A stretch of DNA of 64,000 nucleotides from Pseudomonadota bacterium (GTDB lineage Bacteria; Pseudomonadota; Alphaproteobacteria; Rhizobiales; Rhizobiaceae), in contig JAEZXX010000116.1 of the NCBI GenBank assembly GCA_023419535.1, forward strand, positions 19,863 through 83,862. Reading direction: 5' to 3'. Position numbers and translations under genes: made by a program. This document shows, piece by piece, positions 37,956 to 45,615 of the stretch; positions within the stretch are counted from its first letter, which is position 1; each line of letters opens with the position of its first letter. A model generated the notes under the pieces. It saw only the letters and a program-made list of their open reading frames with translations. It searched no databases and was not told where the DNA came from.

Positions 37956-39458
37956 GAAGCTGTCCCGGTAGGTGTCGCGCAGCACGTTCTTCTGGATCTT
38001 GCCCATGGTGTTGCGCGGCAGGGAATCGACGATCACCACCTTCTTCGGCACCTTGAACTTGGCCAGATCCCGTTCGAGGATCGTGCGGATCGCCCCCTCG
38101 TCGAGCGTGGCGGCGGGCTTTGGCGAGACCACTGCCGTCACGCCCTCCCCGAAGTCGGGATGCGGCAGACCGATGACGGCGCTTTCGGCGACGCCCTCGA
38201 TCGCGTCGATCGCCGCCTCCACCTCGGCCGGATAGACGTTGAAGCCGCCGGTGATGATCAGGTCCTTGCCGCGCCCGACGATCCGCACGTAGCCGTCCGG
38301 CTCAATCAGTCCCAGATCGCCGGTGACGAAGAAGCCGCTGTCCCGGAACTCGGCCTTGGTCTTCTCCGCGTTGCGCCAGTAGCCGCGGCAGACATGGGGC
38401 CCGCGCGTCTCGATCATGCCGATCTCGCCTCGGGGAAGCTCCTCGCCGGCCTCGTCGGCGATCCGCACCTCGACGCCGGGCAGCGGCAGGCCGACCGTGC
38501 CCGGCCGGCGCTCGCCCTCATAGGGGTTGGAGGTGATCATGTTCGTCTCGGTCATCCCGTAGCGCTCCAGGATCGCCTTGCCGGTGCGCGCGAAGAACGC
38601 CTTGTGCGTCTCGGCCGAGAGGGGCGCGGAGCCCGAGACGAAGAGGCGGATGTGGGCGGCGAGGTCGGCGGTGAAGTCGTCGCGCGAGAGGAGCCGCGAA
38701 TAGAAGGTCGGAACGCCCATCATCGTCGTCGCCTGCGGAAGGAGCGCGATCGCCTCCCCCGCATCGAATTTCGGCAAGAAGATCATCGAGCCGCCGGCGC
38801 GCAGCAGCGTGTTCGTCGCGGTGAAGAGCCCGTGGGTGTGGAAGATCGGCAGCGCATGGAGGAGGACGTCGTCGGCCGTGAACCGCCACGCCGTCGCGAG
38901 CGCCGCCGAGTTCGAGGCGAGATTGCCGTGGGTGATCATGGCACCCTTGGAGCGCCCGGTCGTGCCCGAGGTGTAGAGGATGGCGGCGAGGTCGCCCTCG
39001 TCGCGAGGAACGTCGTCGAACTCGGGCGCGGCGGCCCGGACCTTGTCGGTCAGCGAGCCTTCCCCGTCCGGGCCCAGCGTCTCTAGCGCCTTGACCCCGT
39101 GCGCCGCCGCGATGGGCGCGAGCGTCTGCGCCTGCGCCGGATCGCACACGAAGACGGCGGGCTCGGCATCGGCGACGAAATAGTCGAGTTCCTTGGCTGT
39201 GTAGGCGGTGTTCAGCGGCAGGAGCGCGGCGCCCGCGCGCACGACGCCGAGCGCCAGGAACAGCGCCTCGACGCTCTTCTCCGCCTGCACCGCCACCCGG
39301 TCGCCCGGCTTCACGCCGAGGGCGGCCAGCGCGTTCGCCACCCGTCCCGTCTCGGCGACGAGGTCGCCGTAGGTGAAGGCCCGGCCCTCGCCGGTGCGAA
39401 GGGCCGTCCGCTCGGGCACGAAGGCGGCGGAGAGGACGGTGAAGAGGTTGGAGGTCAT
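37944..39458 (-). CDS. matB: Malonyl-CoA synthetase
   Basis: 504-residue acyl-CoA synthetase (ANL superfamily) that makes malonyl-CoA from malonate, ATP and CoA. It carries the AMP-binding loop YTSGTTGRSKGAM near residue 155, LPIFHTHGLFTATNTLL, ERYGMTETNM near 285, the hinge region TGDLG/GRGKDLIITGGFNVYP and the C-terminal catalytic lysine in MGKIQKNVLR. The RYGMTETNM segment and overall form match MatB. It overlaps matA by 4 bases. Confidence 0.88.
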   Translation of the reverse strand: MTSNLFTVLSAAFVPERTALRTGEGRAFTYGDLVAETGRVANALAALGVKPGDRVAVQAEKSVEALFLALGVVRAGAALLPLNTAYTAKELDYFVADAEPAVFVCDPAQAQTLAPIAAAHGVKALETLGPDGEGSLTDKVRAAAPEFDDVPRDEGDLAAILYTSGTTGRSKGAMITHGNLASNSAALATAWRFTADDVLLHALPIFHTHGLFTATNTLLRAGGSMIFLPKFDAGEAIALLPQATTMMGVPTFYSRLLSRDDFTADLAAHIRLFVSGSAPLSAETHKAFFARTGKAILERYGMTETNMITSNPYEGERRPGTVGLPLPGVEVRIADEAGEELPRGEIGMIETRGPHVCRGYWRNAEKTKAEFRDSGFFVTGDLGLIEPDGYVRIVGRGKDLIITGGFNVYPAEVEAAIDAIEGVAESAVIGLPHPDFGEGVTAVVSPKPAATLDEGAIRTILERDLAKFKVPKKVVIVDSLPRNTMGKIQKNVLRDTYRDSFAGA

Positions 39459-40810
39459 GAGGTCGGAGCCAGCTGCTTCTGTTCTGAGACGGATTTGACG
39501 AGTTTCTGGACCGCCGGGGAGGCCGAGACGACACCGCGGGTCACGTAGGCCTCGTGGCTCGGCTCGATCTCCTGCGGGTCGTAGAGGTAGTTCACCATCA
39601 GGCCGCAGGCGCGCGACAGGCCGTTCGGCGAGAGGTCCGCCGCCCAGTTGACCCGCTCCAGCCGCGCTCCGTTGCCGAGATGGAAGCGGGCGACGGGGTC
39701 GAGCGGCTGGTTGCGCGAGGCCTTCTCGCGGATGAGGTAATGGGCCGCGAGCGCGGTGAGCTTGGTCTTGAGCGCCTCGTCCTTCAGGAGCGCCGGTCTG
39801 CCGGTCGCGGCGAGGTCCAGCGCGCGCTCCAGCTGTGCGTCGCTCAGGTCGTGCGAACGGCCCCCGCGGCCGGTGCGCTCCAGCCAGGTCCGGAAGCCCG
39901 GCACGGGCGAGAGGGTGACGAAGGTCTTGAGCTTGGGAAGCTCCCGGCAGAGCTCGGCCACCACCTGCTTGATCAGGAAGGAGCCGAAGGAGACGCCGCG
40001 AAGGCCCGCATGGCAGTTGGAGATCGAATAGAAGACGGCCGTCGTCGCCTGGGCCGGCGACAGAGGCTCGCGGGCGGCCGAAAGGATCGGCTCGATGGCG
40101 CCGGGGATGCCGGCCGTCAGGGCGACCTCCACGAAGATCAGCGGATCGTCGGTCAGCGTCGGGTGGAAGAAGGCGTAGAGCCGCCGGTCGGGCGGGTCGA
40201 TGCGCCGGCGCAGATCGTCCCAGTCCTGGATCGCGTGGACCGCCTCGTAGCGGATGATGCGCTCCAGCACCGCGGCCGGCGTCTGCCAGTCGATGCGGCG
40301 GATGACGAGGAAGCCGCGGTTGAACCAGGACGAGAAGAGGTGGCCGAAATCGGCGTCGACGACCCGCAGGGAGGGCTCGGCGTTGAGCCGTGCGATCAGA
40401 TCCTCGCGCATGGAGACGAGCGCCGCGGTGCCGCCCGGTGCGAGGTTCAGGCGCCGGATCAGCTCTTGCCGGCGCGGCTCTGCGACCTCGTGCAGGATCG
40501 CCGCGTCCTCCTCCGACCGGGACTGCGCGTAACGCTCGGCCGCCTCCAGAAGCGTCTGGCGGTCGGCCCCGAAATCGTCGCGCAGATGGCGGAAGAAGGC
40601 GATCCGATCGTCCGGGGAGAAGCGGGAATAGTCGCGCAGGATGTCCTGCGCGAGCGCCACGCCCGAGGCCTCGCCCTTCTGAGAGAGGAGGGCGCGACAG
40701 GCCCCGATCGTGGCCTCGGGCCCCGCCGTGCCCCGCGCCGGGCGGATGTCCAGGAAGGTCCGGCCGCGATCGGCGATGGTCTGGATGATCTCGTTCAGAA
40801 AGGTGCTCAT
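39455..40810 (-). CDS. matA: Malonyl-CoA decarboxylase
   Basis: 451-residue malonyl-CoA decarboxylase, converting malonyl-CoA to acetyl-CoA and CO2. The conserved catalytic-domain motifs are FHPTLTDDPLIFVEVALT, FYSISNCHAGLRGVSFG (catalytic His/Ser region) and FVTLSPVPGFRTWL. A GTG at 40825 is an alternative start, but the ATG at 40810 gives the usual N-terminus (MSTFLNEII). It is the promoter-proximal gene of matAB, divergent from the MatR-like regulator. No dedicated malonate carrier (MatC, MadLM or DctPQM type) is adjacent. Confidence 0.9.
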   Translation of the reverse strand: MSTFLNEIIQTIADRGRTFLDIRPARGTAGPEATIGACRALLSQKGEASGVALAQDILRDYSRFSPDDRIAFFRHLRDDFGADRQTLLEAAERYAQSRSEEDAAILHEVAEPRRQELIRRLNLAPGGTAALVSMREDLIARLNAEPSLRVVDADFGHLFSSWFNRGFLVIRRIDWQTPAAVLERIIRYEAVHAIQDWDDLRRRIDPPDRRLYAFFHPTLTDDPLIFVEVALTAGIPGAIEPILSAAREPLSPAQATTAVFYSISNCHAGLRGVSFGSFLIKQVVAELCRELPKLKTFVTLSPVPGFRTWLERTGRGGRSHDLSDAQLERALDLAATGRPALLKDEALKTKLTALAAHYLIREKASRNQPLDPVARFHLGNGARLERVNWAADLSPNGLSRACGLMVNYLYDPQEIEPSHEAYVTRGVVSASPAVQKLVKSVSEQKQLAPTS

Positions 40811-40894
40811 CCGCCCGGCCCTCACTCGCCCACCCGACGCCGGTCCGCGGGACCCCCGTCGAGCGTTTCACGGCTGTATGCTCTACCACCTGCG

Positions 40895-40904
40895 CTGTAT
40901 ACAA
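40895..40904. promoter_or_regulatory. MatR-type operator candidate in the matA/matR gap
   Basis: CTGTATACAA, with core palindrome TGTATACA, sits midway between the divergent starts of matA (40810) and the GntR gene (40984). The identical 10-mer is at 29938-29947. It overlaps a -10-like TACAAT on the plus strand and a -35-like TTGTAT on the minus strand. The binding site I recall for rhizobial MatR has a similar TTGTATAC core; that memory should be checked. Confidence 0.55.
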
Positions 40905-40983
40905 TCTGGGACGGAATGATGCTAGTGTCGAGCCTCGCGCGGGCGCCGGTCGCGCTCGCCGCTCTGTTCCACGGTGACACGAC

Positions 40984-41667
40984 ATGTCAGAGCCCCGCCC
41001 CGTTCCCCGCCGTCGCTCCGATCTGCGTGTGGCGATCGAGAACGACATCGTCATGGGACGCCTCCTGCCAGGCGACCGCCTCGACGAGGTGACCCTCGCC
41101 ACCCGTTTCGAAGTGTCGCGCACGCCTGTCCGCGAGGCGCTGGCGGAGCTGGCGGCGAGCGGACTGATCGAGATCCGGCCCCATCGCGGCGCCTACGTGC
41201 GCCGTCTGGAGGTGATGGAGCTGGTGGAGATGTTCGAGGTTATGGCCGAGCTGGAGGCGACCTGCGGGCGCCTTGCGGCACAGCGCCTGACGTCGGAGGA
41301 CCGGGCCGCGCTGGAGGCGACGCACGAGTCCTGCCGGCGCGCGCAGGAGGCCGACGACGGCGAGGCCTACTACCCCGCCAACACCGCGTTCCACGACGCC
41401 ATCTACCGCGCGACCCACAACGGGCACCTCTTCGAGCATGTGCGGCGGATGCGCGACCGGCTCCAGCCCTACCGCCGCCTGCAACTGCGGGCGAACCAGC
41501 GGCTGCGCGTCTCCTTCGCCGAACACGAGGCGATCCTGTCGGCGATCCTGTCGGGGGACGCGGCCTCGGCGGACGCGCGCCTGCGCGCTCACGTCCAGGT
41601 CCAGGGCACCCGCTTCGCAGACTTCGTGGCGAGCGTGCGCGAACTCGGGCAGGCGCCCGCGGCCTGA
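40984..41667 (+). CDS. matR: MatR-like GntR-family regulator (FCD domain)
   Basis: 227-residue regulator. The winged-helix segment reads PGDRLDEVTLATRFEVSRTPVREALAEL (about 28-55). The FCD ligand domain contains NTAFHDAIYRATHN and EHEAILSAILSGD, with the expected Asp/His ligand positions. Its location divergent from matAB is that of MatR, the malonate-responsive regulator. The palindrome between the genes is the likely operator. The stop lies 4 bases before the end of the convergent GT29-like gene. Confidence 0.8.
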   Translation: MSEPRPVPRRRSDLRVAIENDIVMGRLLPGDRLDEVTLATRFEVSRTPVREALAELAASGLIEIRPHRGAYVRRLEVMELVEMFEVMAELEATCGRLAAQRLTSEDRAALEATHESCRRAQEADDGEAYYPANTAFHDAIYRATHNGHLFEHVRRMRDRLQPYRRLQLRANQRLRVSFAEHEAILSAILSGDAASADARLRAHVQVQGTRFADFVASVRELGQAPAA

Positions 41668-41671
41668 CCGT

Positions 41672-42268
41672 TCAGGACACCGGATGCAGCACGAGGTCGC
41701 CGCGCGCGTGAGCCGCCTCGAACCAGCGGCGCTCGGCGTCCCAGGGGTGGCCGTCCCAGCCGGCGAAGCCGAAGCCGAAGATTTCGACCGGGCGCGACGG
41801 CGCGGCCCTGTCCAGAAGGTCGAAGACGACGAGGAAGCCGGTGCTCGGATCGATGCGCCCCTTCGCGCCGTGCGCGCGCAGCGTTAGCCGCGCCCGCTCG
41901 TGAAGATCGCCCCGCAGCGTCCGTGTGCGGACGCCGAAGGGGACGAGCCTTTCCTGCATCTGCCGGGTCCAGCAGATGTCGGGCGGCCCTTCGACCAGTC
42001 GCGGGAATGGCAGGATCACCTCGCGGGCCTCGCGCAGCGCCGGGATGCGGGCGAAACCCTCTTCGACCCATTCGCGCGGCTGGCCGCCCCGGTTGACGAG
42101 AGCGAGATGGGTCACGCGCTTTCCCGCTGCGCCCCCGAAGCCCGGCGCGTTGTTGAAGCGAACGATCGTCGCGCAGGAATCGATCTTGGCCGCATGATCC
42201 CCTAGATCGGGGGCGTTGCCGACGACGGCGATGGTGCCGACGGCAGGATCTTTAAGGCGGTTCGACAT
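41672..42268 (-). CDS. GT29/sialyltransferase-like protein
   Basis: 198-residue protein resembling the compact bacterial glycosyltransferase-29-like family. It opens with the nucleotide-binding VVGNAPDLGDHAAKIDS motif and VRFNNAP, equivalent to a sialyl motif L. STGFLVVFDLL follows, and then IFGFGFAGWDGHPWDAERRWF, equivalent to motifs S/III. Similar proteins are often annotated as urease-operon accessory protein, which does not fit here. The acceptor and donor are unknown. It is the first gene of the glycosyltransferase island and is transcribed away from the next one. Confidence 0.65.
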   Translation of the reverse strand: MSNRLKDPAVGTIAVVGNAPDLGDHAAKIDSCATIVRFNNAPGFGGAAGKRVTHLALVNRGGQPREWVEEGFARIPALREAREVILPFPRLVEGPPDICWTRQMQERLVPFGVRTRTLRGDLHERARLTLRAHGAKGRIDPSTGFLVVFDLLDRAAPSRPVEIFGFGFAGWDGHPWDAERRWFEAAHARGDLVLHPVS

Positions 42269-42367
42269 GGCAGTGCTTCCCGTTCGGCCGTATAGGGCGA
42301 ACGCCGGTCCCGGGCAGCCGTTGCCCGGCGATGCCGATCGAACCCTGCGACAAATCGGTGTCCGGCT

Positions 42368-43351
42368 ATGAGCTTCGGGTCGGGACCGCGCTGCCCGTCC
42401 TGCGCCGCGCGGGCCCTGTCGAGGACGGATCGCGTCCTTCGCTACGAGGACGGGACGCGCCGGAGCTTCGCGTTCGCCTGCGCCTCGTGCGGCCTTCTGA
42501 CGGACGGCGATCTCGATGCGGCCGACCGCGTCCTGGCCGGACTTTCCGCCGGGCCCTACGTCGCGTCGCCCGACGACCCCTTCGGCCTCGACCTCTACAC
42601 GCTTCGCAGTGCAGCGCTCGGGCGGAACCTTCTCGCCGTTCCGGCAGACGGGATCCAGGCGGATTCACTTCGCGCGCCCCACTCCGAGCGGGCCGCCGCA
42701 GCGACCCTCCTGCCCCTTTCCGACGGGCCGCGCCAGGCGATCTCGCTCGGCATTCTGTGCACGGCCGCGGAGGCGGAAGGCGTGTTGGGCAGTCTTGCGC
42801 CGTATGCCGCCTTCGCCAGCGACGTGACCATCCTGGCCGACGGCACCGCACTGGCGCCGGCGGTGGTCGAGGCGGACGGCTTCGACGCCGGCCGCGTCCG
42901 TCTGGCGCGGCGGACGCTCGCAGGCAATTTCGCCGCCCAGCGCAACGCCTTGCAGGCCATGGCGCGCGAGGACTGGATGCTCCAACTCGATTCCGACGAG
43001 AGCCTGGCGCCGGCCCTCGCACGGCGACTTCCTTCGATCGCCGGCCTCGCTCAAGCCGATGCCATGGTCTCGGTCGGGCTCACGCGCCGCAATCTCGTCG
43101 ACGGCATTCTTTCCGACGTCTTCCCGGACGTGCAGTACCGCCTGAACCGCCGGGAGGTGCGCTATGCCGGTCTCGTCCACGAGCGGCCCGACCGGGCGTG
43201 GCACAGAAGCCTCCTCGTCCCCGGCGAAGGGATCGACCACCATCTGGCGCGCGGGCGCGTGCTGTCCCGGTCGCGGGCCTACGAGGCGCTGGCGCCGGGC
43301 CGGGGTCGTCTCGCGGAGGCGGAGGACCTTCTCAAACCCTACCGCGACTGA
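42368..43351 (+). CDS. Zinc-ribbon-containing GT2-like glycosyltransferase
   Basis: 327 residues. The N-terminus has two CxxC knuckles (C9/C12 and C38/C41) forming a likely zinc ribbon, rare for a glycosyltransferase. A GT-A-like region follows, with ILADG, RNALQAMAREDWMLQLDSDE (a DxD-like metal site near residues 205-208) and LVHERPD near residue 275, as in GT2 proteins that recognise a pair of histidines. The N-terminal ribbon resembles that preceding some methyltransferases and may be a separate binding module. The 3' end overlaps the convergent GT4 gene by 13 bases. The substrate is unknown. Confidence 0.6.
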   Translation: MSFGSGPRCPSCAARALSRTDRVLRYEDGTRRSFAFACASCGLLTDGDLDAADRVLAGLSAGPYVASPDDPFGLDLYTLRSAALGRNLLAVPADGIQADSLRAPHSERAAAATLLPLSDGPRQAISLGILCTAAEAEGVLGSLAPYAAFASDVTILADGTALAPAVVEADGFDAGRVRLARRTLAGNFAAQRNALQAMAREDWMLQLDSDESLAPALARRLPSIAGLAQADAMVSVGLTRRNLVDGILSDVFPDVQYRLNRREVRYAGLVHERPDRAWHRSLLVPGEGIDHHLARGRVLSRSRAYEALAPGRGRLAEAEDLLKPYRD

Positions 43352-44508
43352 CGCGCCGCGATCGCCCGCTCGTAGAGGTCGAGCGTCCGTTCCCCGAGCG
43401 TCGCGCGGCTGGAGCGCCCCGCTGCCTTCAGGGCGCGGTCCCGCAGCTCCAGGCGACGATCCGTCGAGGCGATCAGCGGGCGCAGGGCCTCGGCGAGGGC
43501 CGGTCCGCTCGTCTCGGTCGCGAGCGCCCCGATTCCGCCGATCGCCTCGCGCGCGCTCGCGTCCTCGGCGCTCGCCACGACCGCGCGGCCGTAGGCGACC
43601 GCCTCCTCGTAGACGAGGCCGAAGCTTTCGTAGCGCGAGGGCGCGACGACGATGTGCGCGTGCGCGTACTCGTCGTGAAGAGCCTCGCCGGGTCGCCGGC
43701 CGAGCGCCGTCAGGCATGCCCGTGTCCTGTCGGGCAACGGCGCCGGCAGATCCTCCGCGGGGACGCCGAGGAGACGCAGCTCGAAGGCCGGCAGTCGGCC
43801 TCCGGCAGCCTCTTCCGCGAGGATGCCCACCGCATCGAGCAGCGCGTCGAAACCCTTCCGGTGCTCCGCCCGCCCGACGAAGAGGAGCCGCACCGGGCCC
43901 TCGCCCGGATAGGGCGCGCACGCACTCCTGCGCGTGAAATCCGGCGCCAGCGACAGGCCCATCACCGCGTGCGGTCGGCCTTCGAGGCCATACAGCGCGT
44001 CCATGCGGCGGCCGTGGTCGATCCGGTTGTAGATCGCCGCGTCGCTGCCGCGCGCCTGCCGCCGCTCCAGCCGGTCGGCCGCGAAGGCGTCGATCCGGTC
44101 GCGCACGCTTCGCGCCGGGTCGCGCGAAAAGGCGGCGGGCGTCGAATGGCGGGTGACGAGAGCGAAGCGCTCGCCCGTCAGCAGCGACGCGGGAGCGTAC
44201 CAGTTGGTCGCCTCGACGACATCGAAGGGCGCCCGGCCGTGCTCGGCGAGGACGGCGCAGCGGAAGGCGAGCGGCGCGGCGAGATGCCCCGCCCCGCCCC
44301 AGAGGCGCAGGCGCCCGAGCGCCGAGGCCTCGGCCACCGCGCAGCCGACGATCCTGACGCCACCGACCACGCTCGTTCCCCCGCGGTCGAGCGTGAAGAC
44401 GGTCGCGTCCGCCCCCGTTTGAACCAGGCTCTCTGCGATCTCGCGCGCCGCGGTCGACAGCCCGCTCAAGGCCGGCGGGTAGTCCCAGGCGATGAGCGCC
44501 GTGCGCAT
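43339..44508 (-). CDS. GT4-family glycosyltransferase
   Basis: 389-residue GT-B glycosyltransferase. The N-terminal domain starts IAWDYPPALSGLSTAAREIAESL, with a glycine-rich acceptor-side loop. The C-terminal donor domain has LLFVGRAEHRKGFDALLDAV and the GT4 signature APSRYESFGLVYEEAVAYGRAVVAS, containing the E-x7-E motif. The start overlaps the stop of the next upstream GT4 gene by 4 bases (ATGA), so the two are one transcription unit. Donor and acceptor are unknown. Confidence 0.8.
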   Translation of the reverse strand: MRTALIAWDYPPALSGLSTAAREIAESLVQTGADATVFTLDRGGTSVVGGVRIVGCAVAEASALGRLRLWGGAGHLAAPLAFRCAVLAEHGRAPFDVVEATNWYAPASLLTGERFALVTRHSTPAAFSRDPARSVRDRIDAFAADRLERRQARGSDAAIYNRIDHGRRMDALYGLEGRPHAVMGLSLAPDFTRRSACAPYPGEGPVRLLFVGRAEHRKGFDALLDAVGILAEEAAGGRLPAFELRLLGVPAEDLPAPLPDRTRACLTALGRRPGEALHDEYAHAHIVVAPSRYESFGLVYEEAVAYGRAVVASAEDASAREAIGGIGALATETSGPALAEALRPLIASTDRRLELRDRALKAAGRSSRATLGERTLDLYERAIAARQSR

Positions 44509-45578
44509 CAGGAGGCCCGGCCGAGGAGGCCGTGATAGATTTCGATGTAGCGCGCGGCCATCCGCTGCGCGGTGAAGCGCGCCTCGAAGCGCTGGCGGAT
44601 CACCTTTCGGTCGAGCGTGGGGAGTTTGGCCACCGCCGCCACGGCTTCCTCCTCGCTCTCGACCACGAAGCCGGTGACGCCATCCTCGACGATCTCGGGC
44701 ACCGAGCCTCGTCTCCAGGCGATCACCGGTGTGCCGCAGGCGAAGGCCTCGATCATCACGAGGCCGAAGGGTTCGGGCCAGTCGATCGGGAAGAGCAGCG
44801 CGTCCGCGCCGCTCAGGAGATGCTGCTTTCCCGCATCGTCGAGCGTGCCGACATGGATCGCGTCGTCGCCGAGATGCGGCCGCACCTCACGGTCGAAATA
44901 GAGCGGATTGCCGACGTCGATCCCGCCCGCGAGCCGGATCGGCCGGTTCGCCGCGCGGGCGACGCGGATCGCCCGGTCGGGGCGCTTCTGGTCCGTCATG
45001 CGTCCGATGAAGGCCAGATGGCCGGCCGGGCGCTCCGAGAGGCGGTAGCGGTCGGCGTCGATGCCGTGATGGACGATGCCCGCCCGGTTCGAAGCCGGAA
45101 TGCCCGCCTCCTGCGCCGCGGAGATGGCCGCGACGGGCAGGTCGGGGAAGGCCTCGAAGAACAACTTCCGGTCGAGTTCGTCCACCCGCCAGTGGATCGT
45201 CGTCAGCGAACGCGGCCGCGATTCACCCAAGAGAGCCGCGTGGGCGAACTCCCCATGGCAGTGGACAAGGTCGAATTCACGCAGCCGGCTACGGAGTTCA
45301 TCGAGCCGTACGGCATCGAGAACGCCAGGGATTCCAGGGGGTACGCTGCCGTACTCCCGTTCGAGAGCCGAAAGGGAGGGCAGACGGCCGACCCGGGTCG
45401 AAAGGGTCGCACTATCCGATGGGGCGAACAGCGTTAGCTCGACTCCGGCGTGCGTCAACGCTCCGCACAAGTCGTGGACGATGCGTTCGGTCCCGCCTTC
45501 CTTCAACGGGGGGACGGGCAGGATGCTCGGAGCGACCTGGGCGATGCGCAGCGCGCGATTGAGGTGCGTGGTTGGCAT
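44508..45578 (-). CDS. GT4-family glycosyltransferase
   Basis: 356-residue GT-B enzyme. It has the N-terminal acceptor loop PLKEGGTERIVHDL, the VHCHGEFAH segment, a donor-domain FIGRMTDQKRPDRAIRVA and the signature FPIDWPEPFGLVMIEAFACGTPVIAW. Members with WPEPFGLVMIEA often belong to exopolysaccharide or small glycoside clusters. The ATG at 45578 was chosen; a GTG two codons upstream is possible. Only 37 bases separate it from the divergent SPS-like gene, so any promoter must reach into coding sequence. Confidence 0.82.
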   Translation of the reverse strand: MPTTHLNRALRIAQVAPSILPVPPLKEGGTERIVHDLCGALTHAGVELTLFAPSDSATLSTRVGRLPSLSALEREYGSVPPGIPGVLDAVRLDELRSRLREFDLVHCHGEFAHAALLGESRPRSLTTIHWRVDELDRKLFFEAFPDLPVAAISAAQEAGIPASNRAGIVHHGIDADRYRLSERPAGHLAFIGRMTDQKRPDRAIRVARAANRPIRLAGGIDVGNPLYFDREVRPHLGDDAIHVGTLDDAGKQHLLSGADALLFPIDWPEPFGLVMIEAFACGTPVIAWRRGSVPEIVEDGVTGFVVESEEEAVAAVAKLPTLDRKVIRQRFEARFTAQRMAARYIEIYHGLLGRAS

Positions 45579-45615
45579 CCGCACTTTCTGTTCTGTCCCG
45601 CGTCAAGGCCGCGTC

